From Microvirga aerophila (GTDB lineage Bacteria; Pseudomonadota; Alphaproteobacteria; Rhizobiales; Beijerinckiaceae), in the NCBI RefSeq assembly GCF_003332305.1, contig NZ_QOIO01000023.1:37853-101852 (forward strand): a DNA stretch of 64,000 nt. Reading direction: 5' to 3'. Shown here in pieces: positions 18,027 to 27,411 of the stretch (position 1 is the stretch's first letter; each line of letters opens with the position of its first letter). A program made the translations under genes and the position numbers. The notes beneath the pieces are model-generated. The model had not been told where the DNA came from. It did not search any database and was given only the letters and a program-made list of their open reading frames with translations.

Positions 18027-18133
18027 TTAGTCGGCCGTTACACCATTTTCGCCAGACGCGCGAGGGCGAGTTCCGCCACCTTGTTGCAGATGCTCGCGGA
18101 AAGTCGGCGCAGGGTTAGGCTGCCTCGGCGTGC

Positions 18134-18328
18134 CTACACGGATGGCGAGCCGTCCTTGATCACACCTCTCAGCTGCTCCCGCAGTTCGGGCGTATCCTGA
18201 TGATGATGCACGGTAACGGCATGCAGGACAGCTGCTTCGAGGACCTCGTCTTCCGTATCGGCCACGAGGGCTAGCGTGCATTTGACATCGCTGGGGATCT
18301 GGCGGCAATCGACAAACTTTCGTCCCAT
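18134..18328 (-). CDS. DUF1059-type small protein
   Basis: A 64-residue protein from ATG 18328 with GGAGG upstream. It contains FVDCRQIPSDVKCTLALVADTEDEVLEAAVLHAVTVH split over a Cys-Cys start and a helical centre, the usual DUF1059 layout. DUF1059 proteins are small, soluble and uncharacterised, often near stress genes. The sequence reads as complete; function unknown. Confidence 0.75.
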   Translation of the reverse strand: MGRKFVDCRQIPSDVKCTLALVADTEDEVLEAAVLHAVTVHHHQDTPELREQLRGVIKDGSPSV

Positions 18329-18534
18329 GGTTTCCTCCGCATGCGGATGTTTCGACCAGACGACAGTGCCAAGACCCCCGCATAGTAAAATCGAAGTGAA
18401 CCTGTTGCAATCGAAGCCACGTCCGGGCCCTGCCCGCACCATCGGCGCAAAAGAAGCATGCTTCCTGCAAAGCTTGATTGGAACCGCTCAAGCTTTACCG
18501 CGTTCGCCCCGAGCAACTTGGAAAGGAAGCCGCC

Positions 18535-18942
18535 ATGCGCAGCCATGTCCTCAGCTCTGCCCTTCTCCTGACCCTCGCCGCAATTCCTCTAGCCGGCTGC
18601 CAAACGGGAGCCGCGACAGGCGCGGCCGGCGGCGCGGTCGCAGGCGCCGTCGTGGGTGGTCCGATCGGCGCCGCGGTGGGCGGCGTTGCGGGCGCGGCCG
18701 CCGGGGGAATTCTTACCGCCGAAGAATCGACGCGCGTTCGCACCTATGTGGTGTCACAGCGCCGTCCTTCCATGCAGGTTACGGAAGAGGTCGTCGTCGG
18801 ACGTCCCCTCCCGGGCCGCGTGAGGGCGTACCCGATCCCGTCCAATGTCGGCCTGCAGAATTCCTATCATTACACGGTCGTGAACGACCAGACGGTCCTG
18901 GTCGATCCTCAGACACGGCAAGTCGTCGAGATCATCGACTAA
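18535..18942 (+). CDS. glycine-zipper lipoprotein with DUF1236-like C-terminus
   Basis: A 135-residue protein from ATG 18535 (GGAAAGGAAG upstream). A lipoprotein signal ends in the lipobox LAGC, followed by a Gly/Ala-rich zipper (AAGGAVAGAVVGGPIGAAVGG). The C-terminal part, with YPIPSNVGLQNSYHYTVVND and VLVDPQTRQVVEIID, matches the DUF1236 type common in Hyphomicrobiales. Probably anchored in the outer membrane or periplasm; function unknown. A strong terminator follows. Confidence 0.85.
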   Translation: MRSHVLSSALLLTLAAIPLAGCQTGAATGAAGGAVAGAVVGGPIGAAVGGVAGAAAGGILTAEESTRVRTYVVSQRRPSMQVTEEVVVGRPLPGRVRAYPIPSNVGLQNSYHYTVVNDQTVLVDPQTRQVVEIID

Positions 18943-18963
18943 TCGACGCTGAGGTGTTGAACC

Positions 18964-18989
18964 AAAGGCGGTCCGTGCGGACCGCCTTT
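18964..18989 (+). terminator. rho-independent terminator
   Basis: An 11-bp perfect stem (18964-18974 with 18979-18989), 4-nt loop, followed by TCTTT; 22 nt past the lipoprotein stop. Confidence 0.85.
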
Positions 18990-19009
18990 TCTTTGGCCGG
19001 TTGAGTTTG

Positions 19010-19525
19010 TCATGAGTCTCCCGGCGATCGAGCCATACGCGCCACTTCCGCCAAGGCGGCGTTTTCCGCTCGGATGCGCACCGCAAGCACGGCGCCATTC
19101 ATAATAGTGAAGACGAGCGCATACCAAGGGAGGCCAAGCGCGAGAGGAAGCACCGCGATTTCGCCAACCACAACCGCATAGTTCGGGTGAGACATCAGCC
19201 GATACGGCCCCCTGCGCACAAGCGCCTTGCCGGGAACGACGATGATGCGCGTTGTCCAACGGCTTCCCAAGGTCAGAAGAACCCAAATGCGCAGGATCTG
19301 AAGGAGTGCAAAGATCGCAAGCCAGCCAGGATTGACCGGGCAGTCCCAGGCGATGAACCAGAGGCCTCCAAGCCATGCGGCGTGAAGGGCGACGATCAAC
19401 GGATAATGGTGTGGGGCCGCCTCGAAAGCTCCGCCCTCCAGCAACCTCCGGGTATTGCGCTTGGCGATCAACAGCTCCGCCAAGCGCTCGACCGTCACAA
19501 TGGCGAGAACGAGGATCGCCGCCAT
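19010..19525 (-). CDS. isoprenylcysteine carboxyl methyltransferase-like membrane protein
   Basis: A 171-residue membrane protein with about four to five spans and the ICMT-family SAM-binding end (GPYRLMSHPNYAVVVGEI, then VRIRAENAAL). Its start overlaps the stop of the type III polyketide synthase (GTG at 19528 or ATG at 19525). Bacterial ICMT homologues next to type III PKS genes, such as Bacillus YpbQ/BpsB and Streptomyces SrsB, O-methylate alkylpyrones or alkylresorcinols. The same role is the best inference here. Confidence 0.87.
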   Translation of the reverse strand: MAAILVLAIVTVERLAELLIAKRNTRRLLEGGAFEAAPHHYPLIVALHAAWLGGLWFIAWDCPVNPGWLAIFALLQILRIWVLLTLGSRWTTRIIVVPGKALVRRGPYRLMSHPNYAVVVGEIAVLPLALGLPWYALVFTIMNGAVLAVRIRAENAALAEVARMARSPGDS

Positions 19526-20577
19526 CACGTCACCCGTCTGAGAGCCACGCAGCTTGCGGTAAATCCCGGCCCCAGAGCCGCAAGGACGGAGCGGTTGGGG
19601 AGGCCCGCGCCAATCACTTGCTCGAGGACGAACAGCGCCGTGGGGGCGGACATGTTCCCGTACTCGGACAGGACCGACCTTTCGTGATCAAGGGAGCCCT
19701 GATCCAGCGCGAGCGCCCGCTCAAGCGCCGTCACGACCTTCTTGCCGCCCGGGTGACAGATAAATCGGTCGATATCCTGCCGATGCAACCCGGCCCGGTC
19801 GAGAATTCCCATGACGGCCGAACCCATATGGGCTTCGGCGAAGGGCGGGATGGAACGGGCGAAGATCACGCCGAATCCTTCGGGATCGACATTCCAGCCC
19901 ATGATATCGAGTGTATCGGGCCAGATATGCTCGCCGGACGCATCGATTTCAGCAATCCCGCCTTCCCCTGCCCTCAGGATGCAGGCGCCCGCCCCATCCC
20001 CGAACAACGCCGTCGCAACGATGTTGGCCTTGGTAAGCTCGTCCAACCGGAACGCCAACGTGCAGAGTTCCACGGCCACGAAGAGTACCACCGACCCAGG
20101 TTGCGCCTTCGCCAGCTTCGCGGCGATCGACAAGCCGGTGACGCCGCCTGCGCATCCAAGGCCGAAAACGGGCACCCGGTGCACGTCGCCGCGAAAGCCC
20201 ATGATGCCACATGCGCGCGCCTCGAGGCTCGGCGTCGCTATCCCGGTGGATGAAACCGTCACGATGGTGTCCACATCGCGGGCCTGTAGCCCTGCACCGT
20301 CCAGGGCCTTTGTTGCAGCCTGCACGAAAAGCTTCAGAGCGCCTTCCAGATAGGCCGCCGTCCGCTCCGGCCACCCATGCGACTCGAAAAACCACTCCAG
20401 AGGGCGAACGGCGTGACGCTTATGAATGCCCGCAGTGGTGAAGACAGGGGAAACGCGATCGAAAGCGCTGTAGCGTTTGGAGAAGATCGTGGAAGCGGCT
20501 TTTGCAACGTCGCTTTGAAGGAGCACGTGCTCGGGAACAGCCGTGGCAACGGACACAAGCCTGGGGGTGTAACGCAA
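19525..20577 (-). CDS. type III polyketide synthase (chalcone synthase-like)
   Basis: A 350-residue type III PKS. The catalytic triad is intact: Cys142 (FGLGCAGG), His275 (FICHPGGKK) and Asn308 (SEYGNMSAPT), and the C-terminal GPGF loop is present (ALGPGFTASC). The start is an unusual TTG at 20577, supported by GGAGG 6-7 nt upstream. Such enzymes extend a fatty acyl or other CoA starter with malonyl-CoA and cyclise it to an alkylpyrone or resorcinol. With the coupled methyltransferase-like gene it forms a two-gene lipid-polyketide unit. Starter and product are unknown. Confidence 0.92.
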   Translation of the reverse strand: MRYTPRLVSVATAVPEHVLLQSDVAKAASTIFSKRYSAFDRVSPVFTTAGIHKRHAVRPLEWFFESHGWPERTAAYLEGALKLFVQAATKALDGAGLQARDVDTIVTVSSTGIATPSLEARACGIMGFRGDVHRVPVFGLGCAGGVTGLSIAAKLAKAQPGSVVLFVAVELCTLAFRLDELTKANIVATALFGDGAGACILRAGEGGIAEIDASGEHIWPDTLDIMGWNVDPEGFGVIFARSIPPFAEAHMGSAVMGILDRAGLHRQDIDRFICHPGGKKVVTALERALALDQGSLDHERSVLSEYGNMSAPTALFVLEQVIGAGLPNRSVLAALGPGFTASCVALRRVT

Positions 20578-20606
20578 AGGCTGACCTCCTCGAAGCTGGC
20601 GCTTCG

Positions 20607-21488
20607 TCAGGTTTTCGTTTCGGCCATGGCGACCTGACGTACCCTGCCCCTCCGGCTTCCGCGGCTTTCCGCGTAGGCCTTGGTGAATTCCGCACCGAAC
20701 AGAAGGATCAGCGAGGAATAATAGATCCAGAGCAGGATCGTGATGATGGACCCGGCCGCTCCATAGCTCGACGTGATGCCGCTACTGCCGAGGTAGAGTC
20801 CAATCAGAATTTTGCCGAACGTGAACAACAGGCTCGTCACCAAAGCGCCGGCCCAGACATCGTGCCAATCGAGATTTACAGTCGGCAAAATCTTGAAGAT
20901 CATGGCGAACAGGAGGAACGCTATGGTGAAGGCGACCGCGCTGTTCAGGAGCGTCAGAAGGACGGTCGCCCCGGAGAAACTAGCCTCAAGGTACGATCCG
21001 AGCGCTGTCAGGCCCGCATCGATGATGAGCGAGACGAGAAGCAGGAATCCGATGCCGATCACCAGCGCCATGCTCAAAAGGCGCGTCTTGATGAAAGACC
21101 ACACGCCGAAGCTCTGGGACGGAGTCGCCTTCCAGATAATGTTAAGATCGTCCTGCAGCTCGACGATGGCGCCCGTCACGAGCAGCAGAAACGTCACGAG
21201 CCCAATCGTCATGCCCACGATGCCGGAGCCCACATTGCTCGCGCTCAGGATCATGGCCTCCAGGGCAGCCGACGCTTCCTTGCCGAGCAGACCTCCGAGT
21301 TCACCCACGATGGCGCCTTGAGCGGCCTCCCGGCTGAATGCGAGACCCGCGACCGCGATGGCGGCAAGCAGCATCGGTGCAAGGGAGAAGACAGTGAAGA
21401 ACGCAATGGACGCGCCCAGGCTCATGGCGCGATCGTTCCACCAGCCATTGAACGCGACCTTGAGCAATCGCCAAGTCTCTGAAAGCAT
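20607..21488 (-). CDS. YihY/BrkB-family membrane protein
   Basis: A 293-residue protein with six to seven hydrophobic segments and the YihY/BrkB signatures SLGASIAFFTVFSLAPMLL, GSIITILLWIYYSSLILLFGAEFTKAYA. It ends 30 nt upstream of the PKS start on the same strand, so it may head the operon. The family is a poorly understood inner-membrane group, sometimes called ribonuclease BN in error. Transport or envelope function is possible. Confidence 0.9.
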   Translation of the reverse strand: MLSETWRLLKVAFNGWWNDRAMSLGASIAFFTVFSLAPMLLAAIAVAGLAFSREAAQGAIVGELGGLLGKEASAALEAMILSASNVGSGIVGMTIGLVTFLLLVTGAIVELQDDLNIIWKATPSQSFGVWSFIKTRLLSMALVIGIGFLLLVSLIIDAGLTALGSYLEASFSGATVLLTLLNSAVAFTIAFLLFAMIFKILPTVNLDWHDVWAGALVTSLLFTFGKILIGLYLGSSGITSSYGAAGSIITILLWIYYSSLILLFGAEFTKAYAESRGSRRGRVRQVAMAETKT

Positions 21489-21663
21489 GCGTGGACCGGT
21501 CCTCGCCTGGCGAGTGCAACTGTGTTTTCCCGTGGGATCAACCGGATGGTGCTCTGTCGGTTCCTCCCCTATGCGCCTGCTTGCCTCATCCCGATGAACT
21601 TAAAGCAGTCACACTCGTCGCCCTAGATACGTTCTCAATGAAACGAAGGACGGAGTTTCGCGA

Positions 21664-22080
21664 ATGTCGGATTCGAGCACGTTGATTTCCCTGGCACTTG
21701 AATGGGGCCCGGCGATTCTCATCGTCCTGCTGGCCGCCTGGGTGATCATGGCTGTCTCGCGCTTTTTCAAGCGCCTGTTCGCCGGTGGGCGATCCGAGAG
21801 CGCTCCCGTTACGCCGCAGCCTTATCCCGCTCAGGAAAGGCGGGAACCGATGCTTGGGACGGTCGCGCCCAAAGTCTCCACCATCCCGGACGCGGCCGAT
21901 GTGCTCGCCCTCAAGGCCAGCATCGACGCCCTCACGCGCCAGATCGCAGCGCTTGAGCGACGTCTCGCTCCGGCAAGCTCGGCACAGACCGATGCTGGGG
22001 AGCCGCCCGCCGTGAAAGGCGCAGAGGTCATTCCCATGGCCATAGACCCGGCATCGCCTTCGGGACGCCGGAAGGGCTGA
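21664..22080 (+). CDS. hypothetical single-span membrane protein (138 aa)
   Basis: An N-terminal transmembrane helix (LEWGPAILIVLLAAWVIMAV) follows an acidic start, then a basic patch (SRFFKRLF), a proline-rich linker and a coiled-coil-like helix (ADVLALKASIDALTRQIAALERRL). The tail is disordered. This is a membrane-anchored helical protein of unknown function. It converges on the SDR gene (10 nt gap). Confidence 0.6.
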   Translation: MSDSSTLISLALEWGPAILIVLLAAWVIMAVSRFFKRLFAGGRSESAPVTPQPYPAQERREPMLGTVAPKVSTIPDAADVLALKASIDALTRQIAALERRLAPASSAQTDAGEPPAVKGAEVIPMAIDPASPSGRRKG

Positions 22081-22090
22081 CGCGAGAGCC

Positions 22091-22855
22091 TCAGCCTCGC
22101 CCGACGAAGGGCATCTTGGTCGCCATGACGGTCATGTTGAGCACGTTGGCCGTCAGAGGCAGGCTCGCCATATAGACGACGGCGTCGGCTACGTTCTTCG
22201 GGTCGATCGTCGGCTCAGCCTCCACCGATCCGTTGGCCTGGAGCGCCCCTGTGGAGATCCTGGCGGTCATTTCCGTCGCAGCGTTGCCGATATCGATCTG
22301 GCCGCACGCAATGTCGTATGGTCGCCCGTCGAGGGACGTGGACTTGGTCAGGCCCAGAATCGCATGCTTGGTGGCGGTGTACGGTGCCGACAAGGGACGC
22401 GGCGCATAGGCTGAGACAGACCCGTTGTTGATGATGCGACCGCCGCGGGGATCCTGCGCCTTCATGATCCGGAACGCTTCCTGCGTACACAGGAACGCGC
22501 CCGTCAGATTGGTGTCCACCACATTCTTCCACTGGTCGAATGAAAGATCCTCGAGGGGAATCGCCGGTGCGCCGATGCCCGCATTGTTGACCAGGAGGTC
22601 AAGCCTTCCGAATTCAGCCTTTGTTCTGGCAAAAAGGGCCGCCACCGAAGCGGCGTCGGTGATGTCCGTCGGAACCGCCAGGGCGGTGACGCCCGGCGTC
22701 ACGATATCCAGCAGGGCCGATTCCAGGGCCTCCTGCCGCCGGCCCGCCATGACCACCGTGAACCCGGCATGCAGGAGGGCTTTGGCGATTGCCTTTCCCA
22801 CCCCGCTTCCCGCACCCGTAACGATGGCGATCTTGGACGTCTGCGGCATTTCCAT
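22091..22855 (-). CDS. SDR-family oxidoreductase
   Basis: A 254-residue classical short-chain dehydrogenase. It has the cofactor motif [12 protein letters not shown], the NNAG motif at LLVNNAGIG, and the catalytic Ser with YxxxK ([10 protein letters not shown]). It is third in a minus-strand run of three NAD(P)-dependent enzymes beside a sugar ABC transporter, so a sugar, polyol or sugar-acid substrate is likely. AAAGGGA precedes ATG 22855; ATG 22849 is an alternative. Confidence 0.9.
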   Translation of the reverse strand: MEMPQTSKIAIVTGAGSGVGKAIAKALLHAGFTVVMAGRRQEALESALLDIVTPGVTALAVPTDITDAASVAALFARTKAEFGRLDLLVNNAGIGAPAIPLEDLSFDQWKNVVDTNLTGAFLCTQEAFRIMKAQDPRGGRIINNGSVSAYAPRPLSAPYTATKHAILGLTKSTSLDGRPYDIACGQIDIGNAATEMTARISTGALQANGSVEAEPTIDPKNVADAVVYMASLPLTANVLNMTVMATKMPFVGRG

Positions 22856-22879
22856 TCCCTTTTTGAACTGGCAGGTGAA

Positions 22880-23626
22880 TCAGTAAGTGGCCCGTCCGCC
22901 GGAGATGTCGAAGACCCCTCCGGTGGTGAAGGAGCATTCGTCGCTTGCGAGCCAGCAGATCAGCGACGTCACCTCGTCGACGGTTCCGAATCGTCCGATG
23001 GGGATCTTCGAGAGCATGAAGTCGATATGGGTCTGGCTCATCTGGTCGAAGATCGGCGTGCGCACCGCGGCCGGCGTCACGCAGTTGACCGTGATGTTGT
23101 TCTTGGCCAGTTCCTTCCCCAGGGACTTGGTGAGGCCGATCACGGCCGCTTTCGATGCGCTGTAGGCGGACGCGTTCGGATTCCCCTCCTTGCCCGCGAT
23201 GGATGCCACGTTGACGATGCGCCCGTAGCCGCCCTCCAGCATCGCCGGAACAACCTCCCGGTTGCAGTAGAAGACCCCGTTGAGGTTGACGTCGATGACC
23301 TGACGCCAGGCATCGACGGGATAGTCCCAGAGGGTCGTGTTCGGCCCCGTAATCCCGGCGCTCGCGACGAGAATGTCGATTCCGCCGACGAGTGAGAGCG
23401 TTTCCTTGCAGGCTTGGCTCACGATGTTGGGGTCGGCGACATTCACCTGTACGCCCATCACGTTCGCGCCGATTTCCTTCTTGGCTGCCGCAATGGTGTC
23501 CTGGTTCACGTCCCAGACCACCACCTGAGCCCCCTCGGACGCGAGCCGTTTGCTGACCGCCAGGCCAATGCCGGACGCGCCGCCGGTAACGATGGCCCGC
23601 CGGCCCTCAAACCGTTTGGCATTCAT
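22880..23626 (-). CDS. SDR-family oxidoreductase (keto-sugar-acid dehydrogenase type)
   Basis: A 248-residue classical SDR starting MNAKRFEGRRAIVTGG at ATG 23626. Motifs: TGGASGIGLAV for NAD(P), ILVASAGITG in place of NNAG, and SAYSASKAAVIGLTK with Tyr and Lys. It resembles the FabG-like group that includes 2-keto-3-deoxy-L-fuconate and L-rhamnonate pathway dehydrogenases. It sits 24 nt upstream of the other SDR and 28 nt from the epimerase-like gene. Specific substrate not determined. Confidence 0.9.
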   Translation of the reverse strand: MNAKRFEGRRAIVTGGASGIGLAVSKRLASEGAQVVVWDVNQDTIAAAKKEIGANVMGVQVNVADPNIVSQACKETLSLVGGIDILVASAGITGPNTTLWDYPVDAWRQVIDVNLNGVFYCNREVVPAMLEGGYGRIVNVASIAGKEGNPNASAYSASKAAVIGLTKSLGKELAKNNITVNCVTPAAVRTPIFDQMSQTHIDFMLSKIPIGRFGTVDEVTSLICWLASDECSFTTGGVFDISGGRATY

Positions 23627-23654
23627 GGTTTTGATCCCTTCCTGACAGCCGCCG

Positions 23655-24638
23655 CTACTCCACGAACTTGCCGCCGAGCTCTTCGTCGATATGGATGCGG
23701 ATGATCTCGTCGAAGCTGTTCTCGGCCTGGAAGCCCAGGCTCCTGGCGCGCTGCGCATCGAAGCGGCGCGGCCACCCCTCGACGATGCTCATGATGGTCG
23801 GGTCCGGCTCAAGGCGGATCCGCGCGGCCACGCCCTCACCTGCAATCCGGCGCAGGGAATCGATCTGCTCGGCAACGGTGACCGACACTCCGGGCATCGT
23901 GAGATTGCGCCGGGCGCCGAGTTTTCCACCGTCCAGCGTCGCCGCATGCATGAGGAAATTGACGGCCGAGCGGGGAGACGCATGGGTGTGGCGTACGTCC
24001 TCGGGCACAGGCAGCACTGCCTCCTGACCGTTCAACGGCTCGCGGATGATGCCGGAGAAGAACCCGGATGCGGCCTTGTTCGGCTTGCCCGGCCGCACGC
24101 AGATCGTCGGGAGCCGGATGCCGATTCCGTCAAAGAATCCGCGCCGGGTATAATCGGCCAGCAGCAGCTCGCCGATCGCCTTCTGGGTTCCGTAGCTAGT
24201 CAGGGGCGTGAGGAAGAACTCGTCGCCGATCGCCTCCGGGAATGGCGCGCCGAAGACGGCTATGGAGGATGTGAAGACGACCCGGGGCTGGTAGCCGTCG
24301 CCGATGAGGCGAATCGCGTCGAACAGGCGGCGCGTGCCGTCGAGATTGATCCGGTCGCCCTTATCGAAATCCGCCTCGGCCTCTCCGGACACGATGGCGG
24401 CCAGATGAAATATGACGTCTGGCCGGCTCGCCACCAGCTTTTCCGCGTCGCCCGGGGCGGAAAAGTCGGATGCATGTGTCGTAATGGTGAAGGGAGCACC
24501 TTGGGGAGCCTGAGGCTCGACCACGTCGTGTAGAATCGCCTTGGTGATCTCGCGTCCGCCGAGATGCCCTTCCTGGACAAGGCGCTCGACGAGTTTTCGC
24601 CCGACCATGCCGGCCGCGCCGAATATCAGAACTTCCAT
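23655..24638 (-). CDS. NAD-dependent epimerase/dehydratase-family protein, D-erythronate dehydrogenase (DenD)-like
   Basis: A 327-residue extended SDR from ATG 24638, with AGGAAG upstream. Motifs: FGAAGMVGRKLVERL, HLAAIVSGEAEADFDKG and TSYGTQKAIGELLL (YxxxK). The N-terminal sequence and length fit the DenD group, which oxidises D-erythronate to 2-oxo-tetronate. The kinase, aldolase and isomerase genes usually found with DenD are not in this window. It probably heads a three-gene dehydrogenase operon divergent from the ABC transporter. Family is secure; substrate is inferred. Confidence 0.83.
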   Translation of the reverse strand: MEVLIFGAAGMVGRKLVERLVQEGHLGGREITKAILHDVVEPQAPQGAPFTITTHASDFSAPGDAEKLVASRPDVIFHLAAIVSGEAEADFDKGDRINLDGTRRLFDAIRLIGDGYQPRVVFTSSIAVFGAPFPEAIGDEFFLTPLTSYGTQKAIGELLLADYTRRGFFDGIGIRLPTICVRPGKPNKAASGFFSGIIREPLNGQEAVLPVPEDVRHTHASPRSAVNFLMHAATLDGGKLGARRNLTMPGVSVTVAEQIDSLRRIAGEGVAARIRLEPDPTIMSIVEGWPRRFDAQRARSLGFQAENSFDEIIRIHIDEELGGKFVE

Positions 24639-24901
24639 CCCAAAACTTCCTTTTTGTTTCATCTTAATGTGACTGGCAGTCCCCTCCTTGGCAACAACGC
24701 TTGATCTTCTGTCGATCCTGCTGAACTATTGTCCCCAGCCATCGCTATAAGCTCGCACAGACGGGCGATGACAAAGCGGGGGGCTTGGGAGGAAGAGCAT
24801 GCTTCAACGCCGTCCAGCGGCTTTGACGCGCCGGGCATCGGCTCGTCTGCCGTCTCACATACAATCTTCCTCTCAGGTCCATCGGACGGATCGGGCGCCC
24901 C

Positions 24902-25954
24902 ATGGCCTCCGTTGATATCCGGGATGTGAGAAAGGCCTATGGGGCCACGCGGGTGATCCACGGCGTGTCGGTGGACATTCAGGACGGTGAGTTCGTCATC
25001 CTGGTGGGGCCATCCGGCTGCGGGAAGTCGACGCTCCTGCGCATGATCGCCGGACTGGAGAACATCACCGGGGGCGAGATCCGTATCGGCTCCCGGGTTG
25101 TCAACAACGTTCCGCCGAAAGAGCGGGACATTGCGATGGTGTTCCAGAATTACGCGCTCTACCCCCATATGACGGTGGCGGACAACATGGCGTTTTCGCT
25201 CAAGCTGAAGAGCGCGCCGAAGTCCGAGATCGCCGCCAAGGTCAACCGGGCAGCGGAAATCCTGGGTCTTACGCCCCTTCTCGACCGCTATCCGCGCCAG
25301 CTCTCGGGCGGACAGCGCCAGCGCGTGGCCATGGGCCGTGCCATCGTGCGCGATCCTCAGGTGTTCCTGTTCGACGAACCGCTCTCCAACCTCGACGCCA
25401 AGCTACGCGTGTCCATGCGGGGCGAGATCAAGGCCCTGCACCAGCGGCTGAAGACCACCACGGTCTATGTCACTCACGACCAGATCGAGGCCATGACCAT
25501 GGCGGATAAGATCGTGGTCATGCACGACGGGGTCGTGGAGCAGATCGGTGCGCCGCTCGACCTCTACGACCGCCCGGTCAACCTCTTCGTGGCGGGCTTC
25601 ATCGGCTCGCCGGCCATGAACGTGCTTGAAGGACGCCTGGGATCCTCCGGTGTCACCGTCGGCGGCCTGACCCTGCCGGTCCAGAACGCGCCGGCGGCCT
25701 CCGATGGGCGTCCTGTCCATTATGGCATCCGCCCCGAGCATTTCAGGCTCACCGGAGACGGAATGCCCGCCGAAGTGATCGTGGTCGAGCCTACGGGGTC
25801 CGAAACCCAGGTTGTCGCGAAGGCGGGCGGACAGGAAATCACCTGCGTATTCCGCGAGCGCGTCAGCGCGAGGCCCGGCGAGCTCATTCACATTCTGCCC
25901 GATCCCGCCCTCGTGCATCTCTTCGACAAGGAAACGGGACGGCGCATGAACTGA
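24902..25954 (+). CDS. sugar ABC transporter ATP-binding protein (UgpC/MalK type)
   Basis: A 350-residue ABC ATPase: Walker A GPSGCGKST (residues 36-44), signature LSGGQRQRVAMGRA, Walker B VFLFDEPLSNLDAK, and the switch His in YVTHDQIEAM. A C-terminal TOBE/OB regulatory domain (HYGIRPEHFRLTGDG) is typical of carbohydrate importers of the MalK/UgpC class. It is the first gene of the importer operon, ahead of the binding protein and both permeases. Shine-Dalgarno is weak. Confidence 0.94.
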   Translation: MASVDIRDVRKAYGATRVIHGVSVDIQDGEFVILVGPSGCGKSTLLRMIAGLENITGGEIRIGSRVVNNVPPKERDIAMVFQNYALYPHMTVADNMAFSLKLKSAPKSEIAAKVNRAAEILGLTPLLDRYPRQLSGGQRQRVAMGRAIVRDPQVFLFDEPLSNLDAKLRVSMRGEIKALHQRLKTTTVYVTHDQIEAMTMADKIVVMHDGVVEQIGAPLDLYDRPVNLFVAGFIGSPAMNVLEGRLGSSGVTVGGLTLPVQNAPAASDGRPVHYGIRPEHFRLTGDGMPAEVIVVEPTGSETQVVAKAGGQEITCVFRERVSARPGELIHILPDPALVHLFDKETGRRMN

Positions 25955-26030
25955 GTTGAAGCGGGCGGTCCCACCGGGAGGGTCGCACCGCTCGTTCAAA
26001 ACATATCCCGGGCTGCGGAGGAAAACGACG

Positions 26031-27350
26031 ATGACCCTGTCTAGACGTGATCTGCTTCTCGGGAGTGCCAGCCTTGCGGCAGGCGCAGCAGGAGCCCAGT
26101 TGCTGGGATCTGTGCCCGCCTTTGCGCAAGGCGCGTCCCCCACATTCAAGCCGGAGCAAGGAGCCTCGCTGCGCGTGCTGCGCTGGACGCCCTTCGTGAA
26201 GGGCGACGAGGATACTTGGCTCGCCAACACCAAGAAATTCTCGGATGAAACCGGCGTTCAGGTGCGCGTCGACAAGGAGAGTTGGGAGGACATCCGCCCC
26301 AAAGCCGCCGTGGCGGCCAATGTGGGCTCGGGGCCGGATATCATGCTCGTCTGGTTCGACGATCCCTTCCAGTATCCTGACAAGCTCATGGACGTGACCG
26401 ACATCGCAACGGGCTTCGCCAGCAAGTACGGCGGGTACTACCCAGGCCTCGAAGGATACGCGAAGCAGGGAGACAAGTTCATCGCCCTCCCGCTGGCCAC
26501 GATCGGCAACGGCATCCTCTATCGCGACAGCATGATCAAGCAGGCGGGCTTCTCGAAGTTTCCCGAGAAAACCGACGAATTCCTTGAAATGTGCAAGGCC
26601 CTCAAGGCCAAGAGCAAGCCAGCAGGCTTCGCGCTCGGCAAGGCTGTGGGTGACGGCAACAACTTCGCCCACTGGATCGTCTGGAGCCATGGCGGCAGGA
26701 TGGTCGATGAATCCGGCAAGGTCGTGATCAACTCGCCGGAGACCATCAAGGCGCTGCAATACGTCCGCGAGCTTTACCAGACCTTCATCCCAGGAACGGA
26801 AAGCTGGCTCGACATCAACAACAACCGGGTGTTCCTGTCGGGCGACGTGTCCGTGACGGCGAACGGCGTCTCGCTCTATTACTCGGCCAAGAACGACCCG
26901 AAAATGGCCGAGATGGCGCAGGACATCCGCTCGACCACCCTGCCGATCGGGCCCATCGGCCAGTCGGTGGAGCTGCACCAGACCACGTCGGCGGTGATCT
27001 TCAAGTACTCCAAGTTCCCCAACGCGGCCCGGGCCTACCTGCAATACATGCTGGACAAGCCGCAGATGGATGCCTGGATCACAGGATCGAGCGCCTATTG
27101 CTGCCCTCCCCTGAAAGGCATGATCGACAATCCGGTCTGGACCGCCGATCCGGTGCATGAGCCCTACAAGCGCGCCTCCTCGACGTTGCGCCCGAACGGC
27201 TATGCGGGTCCGCTCAGCTACGCGTCCGCCGCCACCATGGCGGATTACGTGATGGTGGACATGGTGGCCGAAGCCGCCACCGGCCAGCGCACGCCCGAAG
27301 AGGCGGCCAAGCGCGCAGAGCAGCGGGCGAACCGGTACTACCGCGTCTGA
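26031..27350 (+). CDS. sugar ABC transporter substrate-binding protein
   Basis: A 439-residue family 1 extracellular solute-binding protein. The start at ATG 26031 gives a Tat-type signal (LSRRDLLLGSASLAAGAAG, cleavage near PAFAQG). The mature part shows GPDIMLVWFDDPFQYPDKL and NGVSLYYSAKNDP, typical of carbohydrate binding proteins. It lies 76 nt after the ATPase gene, and a strong hairpin follows, which would favour its higher expression over the permeases. Ligand unknown; the adjacent dehydrogenases suggest a sugar, polyol or sugar acid. Confidence 0.92.
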   Translation: MTLSRRDLLLGSASLAAGAAGAQLLGSVPAFAQGASPTFKPEQGASLRVLRWTPFVKGDEDTWLANTKKFSDETGVQVRVDKESWEDIRPKAAVAANVGSGPDIMLVWFDDPFQYPDKLMDVTDIATGFASKYGGYYPGLEGYAKQGDKFIALPLATIGNGILYRDSMIKQAGFSKFPEKTDEFLEMCKALKAKSKPAGFALGKAVGDGNNFAHWIVWSHGGRMVDESGKVVINSPETIKALQYVRELYQTFIPGTESWLDINNNRVFLSGDVSVTANGVSLYYSAKNDPKMAEMAQDIRSTTLPIGPIGQSVELHQTTSAVIFKYSKFPNAARAYLQYMLDKPQMDAWITGSSAYCCPPLKGMIDNPVWTADPVHEPYKRASSTLRPNGYAGPLSYASAATMADYVMVDMVAEAATGQRTPEEAAKRAEQRANRYYRV

Positions 27351-27356
27351 CGGTTC

Positions 27357-27387
27357 AAGGGTGGCGCCGCGGCGCCACCCTTTCTTT
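27357..27387 (+). terminator. strong hairpin (attenuator) between binding protein and permease genes
   Basis: A 12-bp perfect inverted repeat (27357-27368 with 27371-27382) followed by TCTTT lies 6 nt after the binding-protein stop and 25 nt before the permease start. Partial termination or 3'-end protection here would give excess binding protein over membrane subunits, a known pattern in ABC operons. Confidence 0.75.
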
Positions 27388-27411
27388 CCCGGAACAGCCG
27401 GAGACTGCATC

